Assembly: GCA_013289825.1 (NCBI GenBank) | Contig: JABCZF010000003.1 | Location: 1 to 64,000 of the forward strand | Source: Acidobacteriota bacterium | GTDB taxonomy: Bacteria; Acidobacteriota; Terriglobia; Acidiferrales; UBA7541 | Length of the DNA: 64,000 bases | Direction of reading: 5' to 3' | Part shown: positions 16,912 to 27,200 of the stretch, one piece after another | Position numbering within the stretch: the first letter of the stretch is position 1 | Layout of the letters: every line of letters starts with the position of its first letter | Made by a program: the position numbers and the translations under genes | Notes under the pieces: model-generated | What the model was told of the DNA's origin: nothing | The model's input: only the letters and a program-made list of their open reading frames with translations | Database searches by the model: none

Positions 16912-16937
16912 TCTACCGTCAATCTGGTGACGGTAGA
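16912..16937 (+). terminator. Ten-bp perfect hairpin after the collagen-like gene
   Basis: TCTACCGTCA and TGACGGTAGA are perfectly complementary around a six-base loop, 55 bases after the stop codon. No T run follows, so it could be a terminator needing a factor, a 3' stabiliser, or an operator for the PadR gene 127 bases downstream. Confidence 0.45.
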
Positions 16938-17063
16938 TTGCCGCATCCCCGCCCATCGCCCGCAAGCCAGATTCCCTGTCGATCAGAAACATTTTTGCCG
17001 AGAAAGATCCCATGAAACCTTTGTCTCCCCTAAGCGTCTTATGGATAAGGGCGAGGTCCTTCC

Positions 17064-17405
17064 ATGAAAGCAAAGCGTGAAAATCCCGGAGATCTGCTCC
17101 AGGGAACGCTGGACCTGCTGATTCTAAAAGCCTTGGCTCGCGGCGCCCGGCACGGTTACGGCGTCGCCGAGTGGATTCACGAGACTTCCCGAGACATCCT
17201 GAGGGTCGAGGAAGGCGCGCTGTACCCCGCGCTGCATCGACTCGAGCTGCGCGGCCTGCTCCGCTCAGAATGGGGCGCATCGGATAACAATCGCCGCGCC
17301 AAGTTTTATTCCCTGACCGTGGCGGGAGGAAAACAGTTGGGCGAAGAGACCGCGTTTTGGCACCGCATGTCGGGGGCCGTCGCGCGAATACTCCAAACGG
17401 CTTAG
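17064..17405 (+). CDS. PadR-family transcriptional regulator
   Basis: This 113-residue winged-helix protein is typical of PadR: LLQGTLDLLILKALARGARH, then GYGVAEWIHE and the recognition part VEEGALYPALHRLELRGLL, ending in a YSLTVAGGKQL wing. PadR proteins of this short class commonly sit directly before ADOP-type ABC permeases in acidobacteria and repress them. That arrangement is seen here, with an ADOP fragment at 17424 and a frameshifted permease at 17606. GAGG lies nine bases before the ATG. Confidence 0.93.
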   Translation: MKAKRENPGDLLQGTLDLLILKALARGARHGYGVAEWIHETSRDILRVEEGALYPALHRLELRGLLRSEWGASDNNRRAKFYSLTVAGGKQLGEETAFWHRMSGAVARILQTA

Positions 17406-17423
17406 ATCGCGCGGGAGGAGACT

Positions 17424-17576
17424 ATGTTTTCTGGGCGGCTACACCAAACTTGGTTGCGACTAAAAGCGCTTTGGAAGCGGCCCCAGCTCGACCGGACGTC
17501 CGAGGCGCGGCGGGCCACGCGCGTCGGCACGCTTGGCGCTAGGAGTAAGTTCCCGTTACGAGAAACTCCAAGCTAG
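17424..17576 (+). pseudogene. Truncated 5' end of an ADOP permease gene
   Basis: A 50-residue frame with an excellent ribosome-binding site (GGAGGAG five bases before the ATG) encodes SGRLHQTWLRLKALWKRPQL followed by DR. This matches the N-terminus of the following permease ([18 protein letters not shown]). After DR the similarity stops and the frame runs into unrelated residues. It is best read as the remains of a first permease copy deleted down to its start, leaving the intact start signal beside PadR. Confidence 0.6.
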
Positions 17577-17605
17577 CTGTCAACGAAATTCTGGAGCGAG
17601 AAGAC

Positions 17606-20375
17606 GTGCAAGGGTGGCGGAACAAAACCTGGCGGCGCGCCAAAGCCATGTGGAAGCGGCCGCAACTGGATCGCGATCTCCATGACGAAGTCGCGTTTCA
17701 CTTGGCCATGCGCGAAGAAAAGAACCGCCGCGCCGGGATGGCTCCGGAAGAAGCCCGTTACGCCGCGCGCCGCCAGTTCGGAAACCCCACCAGTCTCGAA
17801 GAGAGGAGCCGGGAAATGTGGACACTCGTATCGGTGGAAGGCCTGCTTCAAGACATCCGCTTGGGCGCCCGCAAGCTGCGCAAAAGTCCAGGTTTCACCT
17901 TCGTCGCGGTGCTGACGCTAGCGCTCGGAATCGGCGCGAACACCGCCATCTTTTCCCTGATCCACACGGTGATGTTAAAGAGCTTGCCGGTCAGCAATCC
18001 CAGAGAACTGTACCGCCTGGGAGCAGGCACCAGTTGCTGCGTCCTTGATGGCCTGCAGGGGAATTTCGGAATTTTCTCATATTCACTCTATCAGCAGTTA
18101 GAGGCCAACACTCCCGAATTCTCCGAAATGGCTGCATTCGGCGGCGCCTTGAATTTCTTGAGCGTACGCCGCGCCGGCGCAGCCGGACGAGCTGAACCGT
18201 ATGTCGGAGAATTCGTCTCGGGCAACTATTTTTCGACATTCGGGCTAGGCGCTTATAGCGGCCGGCTGCTCTCGGCGTCTGACGACCTACCGAGCGCCCC
18301 GCCCGTCGCCGTCATGAGCTACCGCGCTTGGCGCGAACACTACTCGCTCGATCCCTCCGTAATCGGTGGCAGTTTTCTGGTCAACGGACATCCCGCAACC
18401 GTCGTTGGCGTCACCCCTCCGGAATTCTTTGGTGAAACGCTGCGCAGGGATCCGCCGGACTTTTGGGTCCCGCTCGCCGATGAACCTCTCTTGCGGCCAG
18501 ACGGCTCCCTGCTCACGCATCCGGAACTGCATTGGCTCTACGTCGTCGGGCGCATAAAGCCCGAAGCAAAACCCACGCAAGTCGAAGCGCGCGTAACGCT
18601 GGAGGTACAGCAGTGGCTCACGAGTCAAGGACAAATCCCCGAGACCTTCCGCGGTGAAATTGCCAAGCAACACGTCACTCTCAGTCCGGCGGGCAGCGGA
18701 GTAGCGCGCCTGCGCGCCAACTACGCCGATGGCTTGCGCTTGCTCGCGGCTGCGTCCGGACTCGTGCTTCTGATTGCGTGCGCAAATGTTGCGAATCTGC
18801 TGCTCGCGCAAGGCACGGCGCAACGAGCGCAAACCGCGATGCGCGTCGCGCTGGGCGCACCACGATTTCGTCTGATCCGGCAAGCTCTCACCGAAGGATT
18901 GATGCTGGGGCTCCTCGGAGGCGCGGCGGGCCTGGCCGTGGCCTATGTAGGAACGCAAGTTATCCTCTCGCTCGCATTTCGCGGCGCGCACTACGTGCCC
19001 ATTGACACGGCGCCTTCGCTCCCGGTGGTCGCCTTTGCCGCGCTGCTCTCCGTGTTAACCAGCGTCACCTTCGCCGCTGCGCCCGCATGGATCAGTTCGC
19101 GGGCTGATGCGGGTGAAGCCCTGCGCGGCGCGCAGCGCAGCATTCACGAAGGTTCGAGCGTTCCACAAAAATCCTTGATCGTGTTGCAAGCCGCGCTCTC
19201 GCTCGTGCTTCTGGCCGGAGCGGGCTTGCTCACGGAGAGTTTGCGCAATCTCGAGAGCCAGCAATTCGGATTCGAGACCGACGGTAGGCTCATCGTCAAG
19301 GTTGATCCCGGGCTCGCTGGCTACACCGCCGACCGCCTCGACGGCCTCTACCGTACGCTGCGAGAACGGCTCGGGCAAATTCCCGGAGTCGAAAGCGTCA
19401 GTCTCTCTCTATAGCCCCATGTCCGACAATAGCTGGTCCAGCGGCGTTAGCATCGAAGGCCGACGCGCACCCGCTAACCCCGGAGATTTCGATGGCGCTT
19501 CCTGGTTGCGCGTCAGCGCCGGTTATTTTGAAACCATCGGTACGCGCCTGACTCGCGGCCGCTTCCTCGACGAACGTGATACGCCAAGCTCGCGGCACGT
19601 GGCCGTGATTAACGAGACTTTCGCGCGAAAGTATTTTCCCAACGCCGATCCTCTCGGAAAACACTTTGGTCTGGGCGACGCGCCGCACGCCGCCGACTAT
19701 GAAGTCGTCGGAGTTGTCGCCGACGCCAAATACATGGATCCACGCGATGTAGCCTGGCCCACCTTCTTCCGGCCCCTCCTCCAAACTGAGAAGTTCCGAG
19801 ACCAGGCCGATCAATCCGCGGAGATCCGCTCGAACTGGATTCACGACATCGAGCTCCGGGTCTCCGGACGCCCGCAAAATCTTCAGCCGCTGATTCGCGA
19901 AACACTCGCCAGCATCGACCCGAATATGCCGGTTGTAGACATGATGACTTTCGGCGAACAAGTCACCCGCAATTTCAACCATGACCGTCTCATGGCGCGT
20001 CTTGCTGGAATCTTCGGACTGCTGGCCCTGGCCCTCGCCTCGATCGGTCTATATGGCGTGCTCGCCTATAACGTCGCCCGCCGCACGCAAGAAATCGGCA
20101 TTCGCATGGCTCTCGGCGCCGCACGCCTCGGCATTTTGCGAATGGTACTGCGCGAAGCGTTGTTCCTCGCTGGGCTCGGCGTGGCCATCGGCATTCCCTG
20201 CGCGCTGGCCGCCAACCATCTCCTAACCAGCATGCTCTTTGGCCTGAAAGCCACGAACCTAGTCGTTCTGTCCCTGGTCACCGCCCTTCTGCTTATCGTC
20301 GCCATAGCAGCCGCCTGTTTCCCCGCGCACAAAGCTTCCGCAGTCGATCCTATGGTGGCGTTGCGCCACGAATGA
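17606..20375 (+). pseudogene. ADOP-type ABC transporter permease, frameshifted
   Basis: Two frames together make one acidobacterial duplicated orphan permease of about 920 residues. The first (17606-19414) has the ADOP N-terminal cytoplasmic region ([20 protein letters not shown]), the first membrane helix ([20 protein letters not shown]), a MacB-like periplasmic domain and the first FtsX core. The second, joined near 19411, has the second periplasmic domain and FtsX core, ending PMVALRHE. The break falls in a CT tract (19403-19410): adding one CT would read through as [15 protein letters not shown] at 17606 is the start. A sequencing error, a pseudogene or slippage-controlled expression are all possible. 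Confidence 0.85.
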
Positions 20376-20735
20376 GCGGTTGATTTTAGAGTTCGCTGCC
20401 AAGCTCTGCTTACCCTGTCCCAACCCGCCGGTTTCCCACAGAGAGTATTGCCTAAGCAACTGTCCTTCCAGGCGGCTTGCAGCCTCCTTCCCCAAGTGCT
20501 ACGTTTAGAATGACTTTGGTGCTCTAACGAAGCACAAGTCCGGCAGTGACTCGGGAACTCCTAGGGAATTTTTCGAATTATTTCTTTCCGAAGAAAGTTT
20601 TCGACAGACATTTGCTGCAGATTTTTCGTGACGCGAGCATGTCCCGGCCCACTCGCGGGACGGGCGACGAACAGCCCCGATGAGAGTGTCGGCCGCCTGG
20701 CATCCATAAAATAAAGGCTCGCGCGCGGGGTCTTC

Positions 20736-22691
20736 GTGTCGTACTGGTTTCGCAACGACAATCGTCTGCCACAGGCCAGACTGGCCATCGCCTCCTACGT
20801 CATCGTGGGCATGGTCGGTTTGTTGCTCCTCGGTTTCTGGAAACTCCAGGTCGTCGACTCCGATAAGTACGGTCAAATGGCCGAGCGCAATCGCGTTCGT
20901 TCCATTCCCATCATCGCTCCGCGCGGCCGTATGCTGGACCGCGATGGCCGCGTCCTGGTGGACAACTATCCGTCTTTCAGTATCCTGCTTCTCCGCGACG
21001 ATCCCGCTCTGATCGACAAAAGTCTCCCGGCTATCGCCGAAGGCCTGAGCATCCCGATCAGTGATCTGAAGGACCAGCTGGAAACCACCAAAAACCTTCC
21101 GAAGTTCCAGCCCATCGTTATCAAGCCGGAAGCCAACAACGCAGACGTGGCCTTCATCGAATCGCACCTTTTCGACATCCCCCTCCTCGAAATGCTCATG
21201 GTCCAGCGACGTCGCTATCTTCCGGGCGGCTTCATGTCTCACGCCAGCGGATACGTTGGCGAAGTCAGCGAGCAGCAAATCGAAGCCAGTAATGGCCGAT
21301 TTCGCCCCGGCGACCTCGCCGGAAAAACCGGTCTCGAGCGCCAGTACAACGACATCTTGACGGGCACCGACGGTATGCGCCGCGTGGTCGTCAACAGCGT
21401 CGGCAAAGAAGTCAAAGATCTTGGGCACCTTACCGAACAGGAACCGATTCCCGGCAAGCAGATTCAGCTCACCATCGACTACGATTTGCAGCAGGTCGCC
21501 GAGCAATCTCTCGGTGTGCGGCCTGGTGCCGTGGTCGCTCTCGATCCGCGCACCGGGGAAGTCCTGGCCATGGTCAGCCGACCCACGCCCGATGCAAACG
21601 ATTTCGCTGTCCGCATTTCAGCCGACGAATGGAAGAGTCTCAACGACGACCCTCTGCATCCCCTATTGAACCGCGCCATCCAAGCGCAACTTGCTCCCGG
21701 TTCCGTTTTCAAGATCGTGACCGCCACGGCGATGCTTGAGGACCATGTTCCCGAGGAAGGTTTCAAGACGTTTTGTCCCGGCTACGGCACATTCTTCGGG
21801 CGCCAGTACCATTGCTGGGTGTACTACGCGAAGACCGGACCGAGGACGCATGGGGTGCTGAGTCTGCACGATGCGATTCTGAAATCGTGCGACGTTTTTT
21901 TCTACAATGTGGGCATGCGCTTGGGCATCGACAGACTATCCTATTACGGCAGCAAACTTGGCGTCGGCCGCAAAACCGGCATCGATCTTCCTTCCGAGGA
22001 GCCCGGGCTGATGCCTTCGCAGGAATGGGTCGAGAGAGTCTTTCATCGCAAATGGTATGCGGGTGAGGTGATCTCTGTAGCCACCGGCCAAGGCGCCGTC
22101 ACTTCCACGCCGCTGCAGCTGGCCCGTTTGATTGGCGGAATCGCCATGGGTGGCGTTTTCAAGCAGCCGCACATGTTGAAAGATGCCCAGAATATTGGTG
22201 AGGAGCGGTTTCCCATATCAGAGCCGACCGTCGAAAAGATCACCGACGCCATGTACGGCGTCATCAACGAACCTGGCGGCACGGGTGGTAAATTGAAACT
22301 CGCTGGGATTGAGTTTAGTGGAAAATCCGGCACCGCCCAGGTCATCGGTTATGGGACCCGCGATCGCGTCGGAAAAGAAAAGAAGTTTGAAGACAACGCG
22401 TGGTTCGTCGGCTATGCGCCGCGCCGCAATCCAGAGATCGTCGTTTCCGTCCTGGTCCAGGAAAGCGGCCAGCACGGAGGTGAAGCCTCCGGGCCTGTCG
22501 CGCGCGACATCATCAAAGCCTATTACGATAAGAAAGCAAGGAAGACCCAAGGCCAACTCACCGCCGACGACGAACGGTATGATTTGGGTCCTGGCGCGGC
22601 CGCCGCTCTAACGATCCATGCGCAGCCGGTTGTGAAGTCCGCTTCTGGGATAGCGCCTGGGCACGCCGCAAGCGTCGATCCCGAGCGTTAA
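20736..22691 (+). CDS. mrdA: Penicillin-binding protein 2 (elongasome transpeptidase)
   Basis: The 651-residue class B PBP cross-links peptidoglycan during rod elongation in partnership with RodA. It has one N-terminal membrane helix (about residues 18-38), a pedestal domain with the RNRVRSIPIIAPRGRMLDRD signature, and the transpeptidase domain. Catalytic Ser323 lies in PGSVFK (SxxK), followed by the SCD motif in KSCDVFFYNVG and the KSGT motif in SGKSGTAQ. The start is GTG 20736. rodA follows 115 bases downstream. The pair would normally continue the mreBCD operon but lies 6.5 kb away from it. Confidence 0.97.
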   Translation: MSYWFRNDNRLPQARLAIASYVIVGMVGLLLLGFWKLQVVDSDKYGQMAERNRVRSIPIIAPRGRMLDRDGRVLVDNYPSFSILLLRDDPALIDKSLPAIAEGLSIPISDLKDQLETTKNLPKFQPIVIKPEANNADVAFIESHLFDIPLLEMLMVQRRRYLPGGFMSHASGYVGEVSEQQIEASNGRFRPGDLAGKTGLERQYNDILTGTDGMRRVVVNSVGKEVKDLGHLTEQEPIPGKQIQLTIDYDLQQVAEQSLGVRPGAVVALDPRTGEVLAMVSRPTPDANDFAVRISADEWKSLNDDPLHPLLNRAIQAQLAPGSVFKIVTATAMLEDHVPEEGFKTFCPGYGTFFGRQYHCWVYYAKTGPRTHGVLSLHDAILKSCDVFFYNVGMRLGIDRLSYYGSKLGVGRKTGIDLPSEEPGLMPSQEWVERVFHRKWYAGEVISVATGQGAVTSTPLQLARLIGGIAMGGVFKQPHMLKDAQNIGEERFPISEPTVEKITDAMYGVINEPGGTGGKLKLAGIEFSGKSGTAQVIGYGTRDRVGKEKKFEDNAWFVGYAPRRNPEIVVSVLVQESGQHGGEASGPVARDIIKAYYDKKARKTQGQLTADDERYDLGPGAAAALTIHAQPVVKSASGIAPGHAASVDPER

Positions 22692-22806
22692 GTTTTTGCG
22701 GTTTGAAATATTTGGGAGTGAAAAGTTAGTTGGCAGAAAAGCGCAGCAAGCAGACATCTGGTCCTTGGCTCGTGGCTCTTAGCGGTAGACTGTAAACTTC
22801 TTTTTT

Positions 22807-23895
22807 ATGAACGACGCACCTGGAACTCGCGATTACGACTGGTGGCTGCTAGCCATCCTCGCCACCATCTGCGCGCTCGGGGTCATCGAGATCTACTCGG
22901 CCACGCACGGCAGCGCCCTCGCCGGCATGCAGAACAAGCAGCTCCGTTGGCTGGTGGTAGGCTTTGTGCTGATGTTCGCGCTCTCCCGCCTCGACTATCA
23001 TCTAATTCTCGATCAGGCCCCCATCCTCTATCTCATCGGCATCGCCGCTCTTATCGCCGTCCTGGCCTTCGGCCACACGCGCTTCGGCGCCAAACGCTGG
23101 ATTCCCATCCTCGGAGAATTTCTTCAGGTGTCGGAATTGGTCAAATTGATTATAATCATCGTCATAGCGCGCTTCTTTGCGGATGTGCGCACCGATGAGC
23201 TTTCCCTGCAGGATTTGATCAAGGCAGGGCTCATCGTGGGGTTGCCGCTAGCTCTGATTCTCAAGCAACCCGATCTGGGCACCGCGCTTGTTCTGGTGCC
23301 CTTGCTGGTGGTAGGCGCATTTCTCGCGGGCTTGCAATGGAAACATGCCGCGGCGATTGCGCTCATCGGGCTCTTGATGCTTCCCGTTGCATGGCGCGTC
23401 ATGAAGCCCTATCAGAGGGAAAGAGTTACATCGTTCATGCACCCCGAAGAGGACGCCAAAGGCTCCGGCTATCAAGTTCTGCAATCAAAGATTGCCGTCG
23501 GCTCGGGCGGCTTCTGGGGCAAAGGTTTTGGCAACGGCACGCAGAATCAACTGGGCTACATCCCCGTCCGATATTCCGATTTCATCATGTCGGCCTGGGC
23601 TGAAGAGCAGGGCTTCAAAGGCGTGCTTCTTGCCCTTGGGCTGTACATGGCTCTTCTGTTACGCTTAGTACAGAATGCTCAGCGCGCAAAAGACCGCGCC
23701 GGAATGTTTCTTGTAATGGGCGTCGCAGCAGCGCTTGGTTTTCATGTCTTAGTAAACGTGGCGATGGTCATCGGCGCTATGCCCGTGACTGGTATCCCGC
23801 TTCCTCTCATGAGTTACGGGGGTTCCGCTACGTTGTTTGTTTTCCTGGCGATTGGTCTGGTTATGAATGTTCGGCTTCGCCGCTTCGTTAACTGA
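22807..23895 (+). CDS. rodA: Rod-shape protein RodA (SEDS glycan polymerase)
   Basis: This polytopic SEDS-family protein of 362 residues and about ten membrane segments polymerises glycan strands with PBP2. Family landmarks include the ATHGSALAGMQNKQLRW start, KLIIIIVIARFF, a large loop with GSGGFWGKGFGNGTQNQLGY, and the C-terminal GIPLPLMSYGGSATLFVFLA. No convincing ribosome-binding site precedes the ATG at 22807, which is unusual for this window. It follows mrdA in the same direction and precedes the RNase E/G leader. Confidence 0.97.
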   Translation: MNDAPGTRDYDWWLLAILATICALGVIEIYSATHGSALAGMQNKQLRWLVVGFVLMFALSRLDYHLILDQAPILYLIGIAALIAVLAFGHTRFGAKRWIPILGEFLQVSELVKLIIIIVIARFFADVRTDELSLQDLIKAGLIVGLPLALILKQPDLGTALVLVPLLVVGAFLAGLQWKHAAAIALIGLLMLPVAWRVMKPYQRERVTSFMHPEEDAKGSGYQVLQSKIAVGSGGFWGKGFGNGTQNQLGYIPVRYSDFIMSAWAEEQGFKGVLLALGLYMALLLRLVQNAQRAKDRAGMFLVMGVAAALGFHVLVNVAMVIGAMPVTGIPLPLMSYGGSATLFVFLAIGLVMNVRLRRFVN

Positions 23896-24264
23896 ACCAG
23901 CCGCCAGTCCCGCGCGAGGTGTTTGCTCAGGCAAATCCCGCCGGATAGGCAATGGTGGCCCCGGTACTTGGGACCCAAGGAACAAGGATCTTAGAGTGAG
24001 GACAGCATCGTCCGCCGTTGGCCCGGAAGCTCTCCGGCAACGGACCAGCCTCGTAAGCAAGAGGAACTTTCCCTCCGGCTGCGAACGTAAAGCCATCTCG
24101 ATATCCGTGTGGCCAGCGTGTGTCCCGGTGCAAACCGGGCCGGCCCCGATTTACTGGACCCCCGACGGGCAAGAGCTCGCGGCGATGCGTCCTGTCGGCC
24201 CTTTGCGGCTGCACAGAAAAGTGACCTCCGGCTCAGCCGGGGTCACCAACAGTCAGGAGTTTTC
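23896..24264 (+). promoter_or_regulatory. Structured leader of the RNase E/G gene
   Basis: This 369-base interval carries at least four strong inverted repeats. CCGTTG/CAACGG spans 24015-24043 with an inner CCGG pair. CCCGGT-GCAA-ACCGGG spans 24124-24139 and has a GNRA tetraloop. CCGACGGG/CCTGTCGG spans 24162-24198, with one G-U pair. The hairpin GTGACC-T-CCGGC/GCCGGGGTCAC spans 24221-24246, with 11 pairs and one bulge, just before the CAGGAG ribosome-binding site at 24254. RNase E autoregulates through its 5' leader in enterobacteria; a similar role is an inference here. The RNA family is not recognised. Confidence 0.5.
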
Positions 24265-27200
24265 ATGTCAAAAGAATTGGTTATCTCCGCGGCCTCCCAC
24301 GAACGGCGAGTCGCGATTCTTGAAGAAGGTCAGTTAGTCGAAATATACATCGAGCGTGAAAAAGAGTTCGCCCTCGTTGGCAGCATCTACAAAGGCAGAG
24401 TCACCCGCGTCCTCCCAGGCATGCAGTCCGCGTTCGTGGATATCGGCCTTGATGGCGATGCCTTCCTTTATGTCAGCGACGTTTTCGAAAACCTCGAGGA
24501 TTACGATCACGGGCATCCCCATACCGATCAGCCAGCCGCCGCCCCCGCGTTCTCCCCGGCTTATTCGCCCGCAAACGCCGTCGAAGCGTTGCCTGGTGAA
24601 ACGTTAGCGCACGCCGCTTCCTCGCATGAGCAGGAAGAAGATCACGCGCACCAAGCTGACGGCGAAGAAGCCGAATCATTTCACCACGAGGACACGCATG
24701 AGGAGTCCTCTGACCACGATTCCTTGTCTCACAGCGAGCCACCCGGCGTCGTGGAAGACCACGCCACAGACGGCGAGATTCATGGCGCGCACGCCGCAGA
24801 AGTACACGAGGAATCTCAAGCGGGCCACCCCGAGGAGCGCCAGCCGGATTCGAACGCCTCTGCCCCTCAGAATTTCTCGCCGCACTACAATCCCACTCAG
24901 AATTATCCGCCCCGCCCCGGCGGTGGTGGAGATCGCGGTGGAGATCGCGGCGGAGATCGCGGCGGTGATCGTGGCCGTGGCGGGCGCTGGGGCCGCCGCG
25001 GCGGACGTCACCGCGGTGGACGCCCGCAAGGCCCAGCCGTCGGCGGCCGCAACCTGCCTCCCTCCAAGTACGCTGCACCGCAAGGCGGTGAATCTCGCGG
25101 CAACGATTCGCGCGGCTACGATAACCGTGGCCGCGATCAGCGCGGCCCTGAAAATCGCACCGGCCAGCCGCGTGGTTTCGAACCACGTGGCCCCGCGCAG
25201 CGCGGGTTCGATCATCGCCCGCCGGATACTCAGCATCCTGCCAGTTCCTCCGCATCCATCGAGGCCACCGAAGAACCCATCGTTCTGCCTGGCGAATCTC
25301 TCGCCAAGTATCGTGGCAAGCCCGCGGCCGCGCCCGTTCTTCCAGTTGTCGAGCCGGAATCTCACGAGCCGCAACCTGAAAGCGAAGAAACAATTTCTCG
25401 TCCCTCCGGAAACCTGAGCTCTCCTGTTCCTGCAACAGGACCTGCGGGCGGCCCAACTGGTGGCAACGTTCCCCGCCGTTTCTCGGGCGGACTTCCCCGC
25501 TGGCTTCTTGCCGACACTGGCTCCGAATCGGAAGCTGCCCCCGTCTCCGCGGAGGAAAATATCGGAGTTGCCGACGATTCTTCGCTTTCTGCTCATGGCG
25601 CGAATCCACCGCGGCATGAGGCTTCTCCGCTCGAGTTGCCCGCAACATCTGCTTCAGAATCCCTGCCCGCGCGCAACGACGTCGAATTAAGCGAACAGCA
25701 GACGGCATCCCTCTCTCTGGAGCTGGCCGAAGCAAAACACGAAGAGACTTCCGATCACGCCAAAGCCGATGCCCTGGTCGGCGGCGCCGAATTCGACGAC
25801 GAACCCGAGGAAATTCACGCCGCCGGAGAAACCGAACTCGCCGACGACGAAGATGCCGAAGAAGAGGAGCGCCAGGAAGAAGCCCACCTCGACGCTGCGG
25901 AAGATCAGGCCGCCGCGGAAAGCGAGCTTTCCGAGGATGAAACCGAAGAAGTCGAAGAGCATCGCGCCGCCGATCGCGCCGAATTCGCAGCCAACGCTGC
26001 GCACGAAAGCGCGGAACACGCTGCCGCCCTCGGTGATCCCGAGCACACCGTGCCCGAACACGCCGCACAGGAACATGTAGAACACGAACATGCCGCAGCG
26101 GAAGTGATCGAAGCGCATGCCGGCGACATCGCCCGAGAGCCTGCCGGGATCGAAGACGATGTCATTCTGCTTCCCGGTGAGACTCGCGCCCCCCGTATCG
26201 GCGGCGCCTCCGCTCCTCGCGAAGACTTTCCTCGCGATTCCGCGCGCATCGGCGGCAATCCTCGGGCCCGTTTCCAGCGCCCACAGCGTGGTGGACGCGA
26301 TCGCGGCCGCAGTGGCCGCCCAGACAGCCGTGGCGGCCGTCCCGATCGCGGCCCAGATCGTGGTCCAGACCGCGGACGCCCTTCCGGCCCGCGATTCGAA
26401 CGGCGTCCCAGCGGCCCCGGTGGTCCCCGGCACGATCGCGGTCACCGCAGCCACTCCGGTCCGCCGCGCCGCCCGCAGCTAATCTCAGAAATGCTGAAGG
26501 CCGGCCAAGACGTGGTCGTGCAGATCGCCAAAGAGCCTCTCGGCAAAAAGGGCGCGCGCATCACCAGCCACGTCGCTCTGCCGGGCCGCTTCCTGGTCTA
26601 TATGCCCACGGTCCATCACACCGGCGTCTCGCGCAAAATCATCTCCGCCGAAAACCGTTCGCGCTTGCGTCGCCTGGTCAGCGAGGCCGGCAACAGCTAT
26701 CCTGGCGGCTTTATCGTTCGGACCGCCGCCGGCGGCGCCACCGACGACGAAATCCGCACGGACATCGAATTCCTCGGCAAGAGCTGGAACGAAATCAAGG
26801 AGCGCAGCGAGCAGCGCAAGTCTCCCGCGCTACTCCATCGCGACCTCAATCTAGTCGAGCGCATTCTCCGCGACTACGTCAGCGACGATTTCACCGGCAT
26901 CTGGATCGACAACGAAGAGGAGTACGGCAAGATCGTCGAATTCGTCAGCCGCTTCCAACCCAAGCTCGTCAACAAGGTCAAGCTGTACACCAAGGAAACC
27001 CCGATCTTTGAAGAATTCGGCATCCAGCACGAGCTCGATAAGGCCCTGCGCGCCAAGGTCTGGCTAAAATCCGGAGGCTACATCGTCATCAACCACACCG
27101 AAGCCTTGGTGGCCATCGACGTCAACACCGGCAAGTTCGTCGGCAAAGGCTCTACGCGCCTCGAGGACACCATCGTCAAAACCAACCTCGAAGCCGTAAA

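Noticed and set aside
24124..24160. Resemblance of the rne leader (CCGGTGCAAACCGG followed by CCCG and ACTG) to the core of a cobalamin riboswitch
   Set aside because: The conserved GGGAA box before it and the GCCAGTCAGA-type box after it are missing, and the downstream gene has no link to cobalamin. A GNRA hairpin explains the match.
24473..26068. 531-residue open frame opposite the RNase E/G insertion
   Set aside because: It is a by-product of the repetitive GC-rich insertion: Arg-rich, no domain, no ribosome-binding site, and fully opposite a clear gene.
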